A DNA stretch of 64,000 bases from NCBI GenBank assembly GCA_006218035.1, contig VBWC01000002.1, positions 1 through 64,000 of the forward strand, read 5' to 3'. Origin of the DNA: Gammaproteobacteria bacterium. Lineage in GTDB: Bacteria > Pseudomonadota > Gammaproteobacteria > VBWC01. The position numbers and the translations under genes were made by a program. This document shows positions 9,946-21,225 of this stretch, in pieces (position 1 is the stretch's first letter; each line of letters begins with the position of its first letter). The notes beneath the pieces were generated by a model. It was given only the letters and a program-made list of their open reading frames with translations, did no database searches and was not told the DNA's origin.

Positions 9946-11875
9946 TACTACTCTCCTTATCTATCACGCGGCTGCGACTCGCTATGTCGGCTGACAGGTG
10001 TTTTTGAAAGGCTTCCAGTGACATGCCTCCTAGGTCTTCGCCTGTACGCGTACGCACGGCCACGGTTCGTTCGTTCATTTCGCGATCCCCGATAATCAAC
10101 TGATACGGGACGCGACTCAGCGTGTGCTCGCGGATTTTAAAGCTGATCTTTTCATTTCTCAAGTCCGATTTGACCCTGAACCTCTGTTTTCTCAGGATTT
10201 CTTCAACCTCGGCGACGTATCCGGCCTGTTTGTCGGTAATATTCATCACGACCACCTGCAGCGGCGCCAGCCAGATCGGCAGCGAACCACCTGAATCCTC
10301 AATCAAAATACCGATAAACCGCTCCATCGACCCGAGTATGGCGCGGTGCAGCATCACCGGCACCTGCTTGCTGCCGTCCTCGGCGATAAAGTGGGCGCCC
10401 AACCGGCCCGGCATCGAAAAATCGACCTGCATCGTACCGCACTGCCAGATCCGCCCCAGGCAGTCCTTCAGCGAAAACTCGATCTTCGGCCCGTAGAACG
10501 CGCCCTCGCCCGGCTGCAGATCCCAGTCCAGATTCTTGTCGTTCAAGGCCTTTTCGAGCGCATGCTCGGCCTTGTCCCACGCACTGTCATCGCCGACGCG
10601 GTTTTCCGGCCGGGTCGACAACTTGATGATAATCTCGTTGAAGCCGAAGTCCGCGTACACCGTGAACAACAGATCGATAAACGCCGACACCTCGGCCTGG
10701 ATCTGCTTCTCGCTGCAAAATATATGGGCGTCGTCCTGCACGAAGTTGCGCAACCGCATCAGGCCGTGCAAGGTGCCAGACGGTTCGTTGCGATGGCACG
10801 AACCGAATTCCGCCAGGCGCAGCGGCAGGTCACGGTAACTGGTCACGCCCTGGTTGAAGATCTGCACATGGCACGGACAGTTCATCGGCTTGATCGCGTA
10901 CTCGCGGTTTTCCGAGCTGGTCGTGAACATGTCGGCGTGGAATTTTTCCCAGTGGCCGGATTTCTCCCACAGGCTGCGGTCCACCACCTGCGGCGTGCGC
11001 ACTTCCTGATAGCCGTGCTCAGCCAGCACCGAGCGGATGTAATTTTCGATTTCGCGGTAGACGGTCCAGCCGTTCGCGTGCCAGAAGATCATGCCCGGCG
11101 CTTCCGGCTGTATATGGAACAGGTCGAGGCGCTTGGCGAGTTTTCGGTGATCGCGCTTTTCGGCTTCCTCGATACGATGCAGATAGGCATTCAACGCCTT
11201 TTTATCCGGCCACGCGGTACCGTAGATACGCTGCAACATCTCGTTGCGCGAATCACCGCGCCAGTAGGCACCGGCCAGCTTGGTCAACTTGAACGCCTTG
11301 AGTTTGCCGGTGTTGGGCACATGCGGCCCACGGCACAGGTCGACGAAGTCATCCTGTCCGTAGAGCGATATCGGGTCGTGCGCCGGGATTTCCTCGATGA
11401 TGCGGGCCTTATAGTCTTCGCCGATACCCGCGAAATAATCGATCGCCTCTGCCCGCGATTTCACCGACCGGGCCACCGGTAAATCCTGCGCCGCCAGTTC
11501 GTTCATGCGCTGCTCGATCTTTTCGAGATCGTCCGGCGTAAAGCCGCGCGGATAGGCGAAGTCGTAATAAAAGCCGTCCTCGATGACCGGACCGATCGTC
11601 ACCTGCGCGTCGGGAAACAATTGCTTGACCGCGTGCGCGAGCAGATGCGCGGTCGAATGGCGGATGATTTCCAGGCCTTCGGGATCGCGCTCGGTGATAA
11701 TCGACAGGCGCGCGTCAGCGTCGATGACATGAGACATATCGACCACCTTGCCGTCGACCTTACCGGCCAGCGCGGCCTTGGCAAGACCCGCGCCGATCGA
11801 GGCCGCGACCTCCTGCACCGTGGGGGGATGATCGAATGTTCGCTGACTGTTGTCCGGCAGCGTGATGACCGGCAT
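9935..11875 (-). CDS. thrS: Threonyl-tRNA synthetase
   Basis: From [31 protein letters not shown] domain, [19 protein letters not shown], class II motifs ([35 protein letters not shown]). The 3' end overlaps the infC start. Confidence 0.98.
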   Translation of the reverse strand: MPVITLPDNSQRTFDHPPTVQEVAASIGAGLAKAALAGKVDGKVVDMSHVIDADARLSIITERDPEGLEIIRHSTAHLLAHAVKQLFPDAQVTIGPVIEDGFYYDFAYPRGFTPDDLEKIEQRMNELAAQDLPVARSVKSRAEAIDYFAGIGEDYKARIIEEIPAHDPISLYGQDDFVDLCRGPHVPNTGKLKAFKLTKLAGAYWRGDSRNEMLQRIYGTAWPDKKALNAYLHRIEEAEKRDHRKLAKRLDLFHIQPEAPGMIFWHANGWTVYREIENYIRSVLAEHGYQEVRTPQVVDRSLWEKSGHWEKFHADMFTTSSENREYAIKPMNCPCHVQIFNQGVTSYRDLPLRLAEFGSCHRNEPSGTLHGLMRLRNFVQDDAHIFCSEKQIQAEVSAFIDLLFTVYADFGFNEIIIKLSTRPENRVGDDSAWDKAEHALEKALNDKNLDWDLQPGEGAFYGPKIEFSLKDCLGRIWQCGTMQVDFSMPGRLGAHFIAEDGSKQVPVMLHRAILGSMERFIGILIEDSGGSLPIWLAPLQVVVMNITDKQAGYVAEVEEILRKQRFRVKSDLRNEKISFKIREHTLSRVPYQLIIGDREMNERTVAVRTRTGEDLGGMSLEAFQKHLSADIASRSRVIDKESSNYS

Positions 11876-11956
11876 ATTCGCGTATCCAGTGTGTTGCCGG
11901 AGAGCCGTCCGGTGAACCAAAAAAAGCACCGCTGTCGAGGCGGTGCCGGTTAAATC

Positions 11957-12015
11957 TGGTAGGCGCGATTGGACTCGAACCAACGACCCCCACCATGTCA
12001 AGGTGGTGCTCTAAC
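11957..12015 (-). pseudogene. tRNA-Val (GAC) 3' remnant, missing the 5' acceptor strand and D-arm 5' half
   Basis: Minus strand GTTAGAGCACCACCTTGACATGGTGGGGGTCGTTGGTTCGAGTCCAATCGCGCCTACCA is intact from the D-loop through CCA. The preceding sequence (...GTATGCTTTCGCACCT) has no AGGCGCG to pair with CGCGCCT. Confidence 0.85.
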
Positions 12016-12065
12016 AGGTGCGAAAGCATACAGGAATGCCCTTCCCGGTGACAAGGGGACGCCGG

Positions 12066-14105
<2,040 letters not shown>

Positions 14106-14219
14106 ACTCTTTCGGATACCTACGGATTTCAACTATTATAGCGTCGTCATACCGACTGAGTTTGTCACAAATACGCAATCAGGAATTCGTTCACCTACAC
14201 CGGACCGTCGACCAAGTAC

Positions 14220-15407
14220 ATGACCATTCAAGTTTCCAAGCGCGCACTAAGCATCAAACCGTCACCGACCCTGGCTGTCACGGCTCGGGCGAAAGAACTC
14301 AAGGCGGCCGGCAAGGATATCATCGGCCTCGGCGCCGGCGAACCCGATTTCGATACACCGGAGCACATCAAGAAGGCCGCGATCGACGCGATAAAAAAAG
14401 GCTTCACCAAGTACACCGCTGCCGAAGGCACGCCCGAATTGAAGCAGGCGATTATCGCCAAGTTCCAGCGCGACAATGCCCTCGCCTACAAGGCTGACCA
14501 GATTCTGGTTTCCTGCGGCGCCAAACACAGCCTCTATAATCTTGCCCAGGCGCTGCTCAACCCAGGCGACGAGGTGATCATTCCGGCGCCCTACTGGGTC
14601 TCGTACCCGGATATTGCACTGCTGGCCGGCGCGGTGCCGGTCATCGTCTCGGCGGGACTGGATCAGGGTTTCAAGATCTCCGCGAAACAGCTCGAATCGG
14701 CCATTACATCGATGACACGGCTGGTGGTCATCAACAGCCCGTCCAATCCGACCGGTGTTGGCTACACGCGCAAGGAGCTGTCGGCACTCGCGAACGTGCT
14801 GAAGAATCATCCGAAGATTACCATCGTCAGCGATGATATCTACGAACACATCTGGTGGGCCGACGATCCGTTCTGCAACATCCTCAACGTGTGTCCGGAA
14901 CTCTATAACCGTACGCTCGTCGTCAACGGCGTGTCGAAGTCGTACTCGATGACCGGCTGGCGCATCGGCTATACGGCGGGACCGGCAAACGTCATCAAGG
15001 CCATGGCCAACATCCAGTCGCAGAGCACGTCGAATCCGACGTCGATCGCGCAGGTCGCGGCACAGGCGGCGCTTGAAGGCGATCAGGGCTGCATTCAGGA
15101 GATGGTCGTCGCGTTCAAGAAACGCCATGATTTCGTGGTGGCAGCGCTGAACGACATCGACGGCGTCGAATGTCTCGAGTCCCAGGGCGCATTCTACAGT
15201 TTTCCGAACATGCGCGAGGTCATCAAGAAACTTGACGGCGTGCATAACGACCTGGAGCTCGCGGAGTACCTGATCAATGAAGCCAACGTCGCGCTGGTTC
15301 CCGGCTCGGCGTTCGGCGCCCCGGGGTATATGCGCCTGTCGTTCGCGACGGATATGAAGACGCTGGAAAAGGCCATGCAGCGCCTGAAAAAAGCGCTGAC
15401 CGTGTAA
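14220..15407 (+). CDS. Class I aspartate/aromatic aminotransferase
   Basis: 395 aa; GLGAGEPDFDTPEHIKKAA, SNPTGVGYT, NGVSKSYSMTGWRIGYTAGP (PLP lysine region). Confidence 0.93.
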   Translation: MTIQVSKRALSIKPSPTLAVTARAKELKAAGKDIIGLGAGEPDFDTPEHIKKAAIDAIKKGFTKYTAAEGTPELKQAIIAKFQRDNALAYKADQILVSCGAKHSLYNLAQALLNPGDEVIIPAPYWVSYPDIALLAGAVPVIVSAGLDQGFKISAKQLESAITSMTRLVVINSPSNPTGVGYTRKELSALANVLKNHPKITIVSDDIYEHIWWADDPFCNILNVCPELYNRTLVVNGVSKSYSMTGWRIGYTAGPANVIKAMANIQSQSTSNPTSIAQVAAQAALEGDQGCIQEMVVAFKKRHDFVVAALNDIDGVECLESQGAFYSFPNMREVIKKLDGVHNDLELAEYLINEANVALVPGSAFGAPGYMRLSFATDMKTLEKAMQRLKKALTV

Positions 15408-15515
15408 GGATCCCTGCCGCATAACACGAGCGCGCGGCAGCGGCCGGCGATTTGGCCATTTCTATTGACCCGCCGGGATGCCATCCGTACCATACGCACC
15501 TTCGATGTTTCCGGA

Positions 15516-15591
15516 TCCCCGGTAGCTCAGTCGGTAGAGCAGGTGACTGTTAATCATCTGGTCGGCGGTTCGAGTCCGTCCCGGGGAGCCA
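15516..15591 (+). tRNA. tRNA-Asn (GTT)
   Basis: TCCCCGGTAGCTCAGTCGGTAGAGCAGGTGACTGTTAATCATCTGGTCGGCGGTTCGAGTCCGTCCCGGGGAGCCA; complete cloverleaf with anticodon GTT. Confidence 0.97.
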
Positions 15592-15903
15592 TCTAAAACA
15601 ATAACTTATTAAGTTTTCTGATCAACGAATATCTGCTAATAGAGCAATAACCTCGGCCATAAAAATTCGCATTTCGACTGCTTATCCCTGTGGACTCCAA
15701 ATCGGCTCGCCAACTCTGACTTCTCGCATAGCCGTGAATTATGTGCTTGCGCATAGTCCATGACCTTTTTATACCCGGCGCGGCATAATCGCTAGTTAAC
15801 GGTGACGTTGTAACGTGTTCTGCTTACATCACGTTTAAACCAGTATCATGTTGGTATAACATTTTTCTTCCCGTGTTCAGCACCTAAAAAAGCAGGGTGT
15901 TCT

Positions 15904-16785
15904 GTGGCAACCGAAAATATCTCTACCGTCGAAATGACGTTGAAGGGCTTTCTGCAGTGGGCTCTGATAGAGCTAGGAGATCGGGCACCATATATGTTCA
16001 GAGGGGAGTCGGCTCTCTTCGACACGCCGCTAACGCCTACCTTGAACCGCTATTTTACGGGCGCGGAATCGGTCTCAAGTAAAGATCTACTGTTTTATGA
16101 GAACGGTCTATGGGATGAGTTTCGATCGAAGGCGTATAACTACGTCGAACAACCGTTGTTGCCGCCATGGGATCGCCAGAGCGAGTGGTGGTGGCTAATG
16201 CACCATTACGGAGTACCGACGCGTTTACTATCGTGGTCACGGTCACCGCTGGTCGCAGCGTACTTCGCCTGTTCTCAGGATATGGAGGTAAACGGATGTG
16301 TGTGGTTCGTGGACTCGATCGAAATAGATAAACAAACGCAAGCGAAATACAAGATTGGTCTTCAGCCGGATATGGCACAACTCCAGATCGGGCCTAACGA
16401 AGACTCGCTATGGCAGCGCAATGCTGCGCTCTTGAGGGAGGACGCACCGTCAGCAGTAGTTATAGGTGCCACACTTCAGGAGACCAGCAGGATCGCGGCA
16501 CAGCAAACGAAATTCACTTTGTGCATGAACGTCGCGACGTCCCAGTTCGATATTCTACGGGACGAATTGCCGGAGCTCAGCGCTGGCGGATCACCGAGTT
16601 TTGGAAAAATTATTATTAAGGCGGATGAAAAGCCCGTCTACTTCGAAAAACTTCAGGCACTTAACGCCAATGCACATGCGCTGTTTCCCGGGGAGGACGG
16701 ACTCGGTCGCGCCGGGACTGATTGGTTACTGAAAACAGTCTACGCACGGCGCAGTGGCCGTCCCACATTCACGGCGATCAGATGA
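15904..16785 (+). CDS. FRG-domain protein (copy 1)
   Basis: 293 aa; APYMFRGESALFDTPLTPTLNR (Phe-Arg-Gly), WWWLMHHYGVPTRLLSWSRSPLVAAYFAC, AQQTKFTL, SFGKIIIKADEK...LFPGEDGLGR: hallmarks of FRG-domain proteins. GTG start. Confidence 0.85.
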   Translation: MATENISTVEMTLKGFLQWALIELGDRAPYMFRGESALFDTPLTPTLNRYFTGAESVSSKDLLFYENGLWDEFRSKAYNYVEQPLLPPWDRQSEWWWLMHHYGVPTRLLSWSRSPLVAAYFACSQDMEVNGCVWFVDSIEIDKQTQAKYKIGLQPDMAQLQIGPNEDSLWQRNAALLREDAPSAVVIGATLQETSRIAAQQTKFTLCMNVATSQFDILRDELPELSAGGSPSFGKIIIKADEKPVYFEKLQALNANAHALFPGEDGLGRAGTDWLLKTVYARRSGRPTFTAIR

Positions 16786-17603
16786 GCATTCACGAACGCG
16801 AAGTGAAATGGCATAACTTCGTCGGATTAGTTTCGGAGTTCGGCTTGCAGTATCCATATATCTATAGGGGGGAGGCGGAAACGTGGGAGCACCCTCTTGA
16901 TACATCTCTCCACCGGCGTATTAGAGCCTTGGCGGATAACCACCAGAAAAAGATTGAATACCGGACTGAATTCGAACTCCTCCGTGACGAAGCGGCGGTT
17001 CAGCGAATATTCATGTCTGGGGCATACCAGCATCTACGTTCGGAGGTCTTACCGATTAATGGCAACCGGTTCGACTGGTGGTGTCTGATGCAGCATTATG
17101 GCGCCCCAACCCGGCTTCTGGACTGGACGTGGTCTCCACTTGTTGCCGCGTACTTCGCGTGCATCGACAAGCGCGAGCAAGATGGCAGCATATGGTTTTT
17201 GTATATTCCCAACTTGAGCAAAAGGATGCTTAGGATCGACGACACCAGACCGCCCGCATCCGATAGGGAATTCGAAGAGTACTATCTCCGGCCGGATGCG
17301 CCTCAACTTGTACTGCCAGCAGCGCCATTCAAGCGCACGGATCGCATGATTGCCCAGCAAACGGTAATGAGCGTGAGTCGAAGCGTGAAAGCGTCTCAAT
17401 ATTTAATACTGAAAGATACCTTTGCGGATCAGAATGATTCACTGGGCTTTGGTAGGATGATAATCAAAGCAGCAGACAAGGCACAGTTCATCGCAAGGCT
17501 AGCGCGGCTAAACGTGACAGGGAACGTGTTGTTTCCTGGTATCGATGGTTTAGGCAAACATGTGGGCCAGCTATTGTCGGACAATATCCTCGGTTTGCAC
17601 TGA
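16782..17603 (+). CDS. FRG-domain protein (copy 2)
   Basis: ATG at 16782 overlaps the TGA of copy 1 (ATGA). MSIHEREVKWHNFVGLVSEFGLQYPYIYRGEAETWEHPLDTSLHRR...WWCLMQHYGAPTRLLDWTWSPLVAAYFAC...GFGRMIIKAADKAQF...LFPGIDGLGKH, paralogous to copy 1. Confidence 0.85.
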   Translation: MSIHEREVKWHNFVGLVSEFGLQYPYIYRGEAETWEHPLDTSLHRRIRALADNHQKKIEYRTEFELLRDEAAVQRIFMSGAYQHLRSEVLPINGNRFDWWCLMQHYGAPTRLLDWTWSPLVAAYFACIDKREQDGSIWFLYIPNLSKRMLRIDDTRPPASDREFEEYYLRPDAPQLVLPAAPFKRTDRMIAQQTVMSVSRSVKASQYLILKDTFADQNDSLGFGRMIIKAADKAQFIARLARLNVTGNVLFPGIDGLGKHVGQLLSDNILGLH

Positions 17604-17832
17604 GGCAGGAATAAAGAAGGTCAAGGCCCATTTTGCCTATCAGATTGACTCCTTCCGTGTGCCGTCGAAACGCATCGGAACCCCCGCTCCTAACGCTTTC
17701 TGCATCAGCCGGAGCAGCAGAACATTCACATCATCAATGCCTCCGTGTGGGCCGAGACCGCAAAAGCGCGGGAAAGCTGTCTTAATTTCGCCAGTTCTAT
17801 TAACGCGTTGACCATCGACTATACTAATCAGC

Positions 17833-18243
17833 ATGTCTCACCACCCTACCCGCCGCACCCTGCTCAAGGTCTTCGCCGCCATTGTGGTACAGGGACTCAG
17901 CTGGGCGGCCGTTCCAGCGTCGGCGTACGCGCGCGTGCGCGACTTGTCCGCTGTCGATCCGCTGGAACATACGCTGCGGACGCTGTTCCCTGACAAAGAT
18001 ACCGCGAGTGCCATGGCGCGTCGTTATCGTGAGCATTATCCAGCGATGGCGGCCAACGCCCTGCCGAACGTACGCCGCTTGCTGGCGCCTTATTTTGGCG
18101 AGCCAACGCTGATCGCGGGCGCGATCAAACAGCAGCGATCAATCGACTTCGCGCAAGGCAACAGCGTGATTATCAACGGCTGGGTAGTCGCCCGCTGCGA
18201 GGCGGATCTTTGTTCAGCGGCGTTGCAGTTTTTGGATGTTTGA
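17833..18243 (+). CDS. Small Tat-signal protein, putative small subunit of adjacent GMC oxidoreductase
   Basis: 136 aa MSHHPTRRTLLKVFAAIVVQGLSWAAVPASAYA... (RRTLLK twin-arginine-like), 6 bp upstream of the GMC gene. Confidence 0.65.
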   Translation: MSHHPTRRTLLKVFAAIVVQGLSWAAVPASAYARVRDLSAVDPLEHTLRTLFPDKDTASAMARRYREHYPAMAANALPNVRRLLAPYFGEPTLIAGAIKQQRSIDFAQGNSVIINGWVVARCEADLCSAALQFLDV

Positions 18244-18249
18244 TCGTCG

Positions 18250-19815
18250 ATGCTAGCTGACCTGCGCGGGATTCAGACCAAACAGATTGACGCCGACCTG
18301 TGCATTATCGGCGCAGGCGCGGCAGGCATGACGCTGGCGCGCGCGTTCATCGGGTCCGGTGTCCGCGTCTGTCTGCTCGAAAGCGGCGGCTTCGAACATG
18401 AAGAAGCGACGCAGGCACTCTACGATGGCGAAGACACCGGTTATCGCCAGCTCTATGATGTCGGCAAATCGCGCCTGCGGTTTTTCGGCGGCACCACTAA
18501 CCACTGGGTCGGGCACTGTGCGCCGTTGACCGAGATAGACTTTGAAACACGTCCGTGGGTGCCGTATAGCGGATGGCCGATTAACAAGGCGGCGCTGGAT
18601 CCGTACTACGCGCCGGCGCAGGCATTGTGCGAACTCGGTACAGACAGCTTCGACCTCGCCTCGTTTTCGGACATACGCCCCGACCTGCCGCCGTTCGATA
18701 CCGCTAAATTCTCACCCCGCGTCTGGCACCTCAGTCCACCGACCCGCTTCGGACAAAGATATCGCGATGCGCTGGTCAACGCCGCCAATATCGCCATTTA
18801 TCTGCATGCCAATGTCACCGAGCTGGAGACCAACCGGGATGTGTCACAGGTAGTCGGCGCCGGCGTGAAGACGCTGGACGGCCAGCAAACCAGAGTGGTT
18901 GCGCGTTACTTTGTACTGGCCTGCGGCGGCATCGAAAACGCCCGGATATTGTTGCTGTCGAACCGTTCGGCGCCCCGGGGGCTCGGCAACGACCATGACC
19001 TGGTCGGCCGGTTTTATATCGATCAGTTGCGCTGCGAGGAAGCGGCGTTCGTCGCGGCCGAGGACAATCGCCTGTTCGACACCATGGTCGGCGGTTTCCG
19101 GAAAAACGGTCTTGGTTTCGAGGCGATGCTCAGCCCGTCCGGAGCCACGCAAGAGCGCCATGAAACATTGAACTGGGTCGCCGAGTTCGAGACCATGCGG
19201 GCAACAAGCGACTGGGCGCTGTCGATGTACCACCTGAAGAATTTACTGCAAACGGGCCGGTGGCCCGCCGACCTCGGTCACGACATCTGGTCGGTGATCA
19301 CCCATCTCGACGCGGTCGGCAAGGACATATACCAACGCCAGACCGCGCGACCGTTGAGCATTCTGGCCCGGTGCGAGGTCGCGCCTGACCCGGAGAGCCG
19401 CATCACCCTGACAACGGAACGTGACGCGCTCGGACAAAACAAGGTGCGTCGCCACTTGCGGGTGACGCTACGCGAAAAACATACGCTGCGCAGCGCGATG
19501 CGTTCGATAGGCGAAGAGCTGGGCCGCATCGGCGCCGGTCGTGTCCGGCTGGCGGACTGGTTGCTGGCCGACAACGACGAGTGGCCCCGCCCGGAACAGC
19601 AGTACGCCGGTGTACATCACATCGGCACCACCCGTATGGCGGCTGATCCGGCACACGGCGTCGTTGACCGCGACTGTCGTGTGCACGGCATCGCGAATCT
19701 CTACGTCGGCGGCAGCTCGGTCTTCCCTACCGCCGGGTACGCGCATCCAACGCTGTCGATCGTTGCCATGGCGCTGCGCCTCGCAGACCACCTGAAGCAG
19801 CGCCTGCCGCGCTAG
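18250..19815 (+). CDS. GMC-family FAD-dependent oxidoreductase
   Basis: 521 aa; DADLCIIGAGAAGMTLARAFIGSGVRVCLLESGGFEHE (Rossmann FAD), FFGGTTNHWVG, and the C-terminal HHIGTTRMAADPAHGVVDRDCRVHGIANLYVGGSSVFPTAGYAHPTLS signature. Confidence 0.92.
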   Translation: MLADLRGIQTKQIDADLCIIGAGAAGMTLARAFIGSGVRVCLLESGGFEHEEATQALYDGEDTGYRQLYDVGKSRLRFFGGTTNHWVGHCAPLTEIDFETRPWVPYSGWPINKAALDPYYAPAQALCELGTDSFDLASFSDIRPDLPPFDTAKFSPRVWHLSPPTRFGQRYRDALVNAANIAIYLHANVTELETNRDVSQVVGAGVKTLDGQQTRVVARYFVLACGGIENARILLLSNRSAPRGLGNDHDLVGRFYIDQLRCEEAAFVAAEDNRLFDTMVGGFRKNGLGFEAMLSPSGATQERHETLNWVAEFETMRATSDWALSMYHLKNLLQTGRWPADLGHDIWSVITHLDAVGKDIYQRQTARPLSILARCEVAPDPESRITLTTERDALGQNKVRRHLRVTLREKHTLRSAMRSIGEELGRIGAGRVRLADWLLADNDEWPRPEQQYAGVHHIGTTRMAADPAHGVVDRDCRVHGIANLYVGGSSVFPTAGYAHPTLSIVAMALRLADHLKQRLPR

Positions 19816-19838
19816 CGCACGCTACGCGTGACCTTCAC

Positions 19839-20939
19839 TTACGAAATTGCACGCTGAAACTCGACGCGGCCTTTAAGGTCGTCGGGTATTTTCACCTGAT
19901 CGGGCACGGCCTCGAACGTATGGAACACCAGCCGGGTGATACCGGGAAGATAGAAGTGCTGATACTGCTTGCGGACCCATTCTTCACCCGGCGCATCGGC
20001 GGCGTCGGTAAACACCGCGGCAAGTAATTCGCCCCCGCTGTCATACAAGAACGGGTTATTCACCAAGAATGATCTCGCCCCGGCAGTGGCGTGTAACAAA
20101 CGAATATAAAAGCCGCTGCTTCGATCGCCGAGTACGCCCATGCCCCATTTCTTCTTGTACTGCAGCACGCCATCCTTGAGAAAGGCACGCGTCGCACCCA
20201 GATGCACCTTGTCATACCCTCGCTCGGACAAATACAGATAGCGGTAATAATAAAGCGCGGCCAGCGCGCCGGCCTTAACATGGTCATAGTTTCCGTTCAC
20301 GACGCCGCTGCACCAGAATCTCGCACCGTCGCGTTCATAAACGATGATTTCACCGGCGATAACGTCGCCATCCCGTTTAACCAGCAGCAAGTCACTACGC
20401 TCAGATGCGCTCATCACGGTATCCAGCGAGTGCGGAACCGCTTCATCGCCGTGGGCCTGCAGGGTATAGGGCAGATACATGCGATGGTAGAAGTCCAGAA
20501 ACAGATCCTTACGCCGGGTTACTTCATACGTAAGCCCGCTTTTGCGGATGCGGCGCAAATCGCTTTTCAAGCGTTCACTTACCTTCATGAGGCGGGATAT
20601 ATCGTCGAACGAGGTCTCCCCGTCTATCCAGACCGGCACATAGTAGCCACACGCCCCGCTCCACGCCTGCAACCGTCTATTGATTTCCATGATCAACACG
20701 TCACCCCGGTCGTGGCGCGCCCGACGGATTTTCCTGACATCCCAAAGCCATTTCTTTCCAAGATAGATCTCGGTGAAATTTTCGGCAAACGCCATATTGG
20801 CGATGTAGTTTTTGTTCTTTTCACAGCCGGCATACACAATGCTCAGGCTGGCGCCTGAATCCCGCTCATTACCGGTCAACGACCACAGACCGAAACGATA
20901 GTCGCGAGCAAATTCGCGCAAAGCGGTCACTATGCCCAT
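19839..20939 (-). CDS. GNAT acetyltransferase, BioF2/FemAB-like
   Basis: MGIVTALREFARDYRFGLWSLTGNERDSGAS...MKVSERLKSDLRRIRKSGLTYEV...FYHRMYLPYTLQAHGDEA...YYYRYLYLSERGYDKVHLGATRAFLKDGVLQYKKKWG pattern. Confidence 0.7.
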   Translation of the reverse strand: MGIVTALREFARDYRFGLWSLTGNERDSGASLSIVYAGCEKNKNYIANMAFAENFTEIYLGKKWLWDVRKIRRARHDRGDVLIMEINRRLQAWSGACGYYVPVWIDGETSFDDISRLMKVSERLKSDLRRIRKSGLTYEVTRRKDLFLDFYHRMYLPYTLQAHGDEAVPHSLDTVMSASERSDLLLVKRDGDVIAGEIIVYERDGARFWCSGVVNGNYDHVKAGALAALYYYRYLYLSERGYDKVHLGATRAFLKDGVLQYKKKWGMGVLGDRSSGFYIRLLHATAGARSFLVNNPFLYDSGGELLAAVFTDAADAPGEEWVRKQYQHFYLPGITRLVFHTFEAVPDQVKIPDDLKGRVEFQRAIS

Positions 20940-21225
20940 AGTAAATGCGGTTCCTGTGTGGAGAGTGTCGGGAAGACCGTGCGCGACCTTGGCCATCGCT
21001 CGATATCCGACTTCGCGGCCAGGTCATCGTTACCGGCTAGACCGCATCGAAATCGGGTAACAACAGTATATCGAACGCGCCTGGTTTTTCGTATGGTCAC
21101 TGGATTCGCATTCGGACGAGATCCGCTTCGTCACAGGAGGAAAGCCGCGGAACTACCCTGCCATGCGATCCGGCCAGGGTATATTTTGAATCAGGATCTT
21201 TGCGCTGGCCGATAACGATCCGGGA

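Noticed and set aside
10346-11482. Long plus-strand ORF (378 aa)
   Set aside because: Antisense to thrS; shadow ORF.
14106-14219. LexA/SOS box upstream of uvrB
   Set aside because: No CTGT-N8-ACAG-like site found in the uvrB-aminotransferase intergenic region.
14262-15422. Long minus-strand ORF (386 aa)
   Set aside because: Antisense to the aminotransferase; shadow ORF.
15592-17832. Direct-repeat att sites flanking the FRG region
   Set aside because: No copy of the tRNA-Asn 3' end was found downstream by eye.
17640-17834. Minus-strand ORF (64 aa; MLISIVDGQRVNRTGEIKTAFPRFCGLGPHGGIDDVNVLLLRLMQKALGAGVPMRFDGTRKESI)
   Set aside because: Looks protein-like and might be a gene remnant, but I cannot assign it to a family or show a start; kept only as a note.
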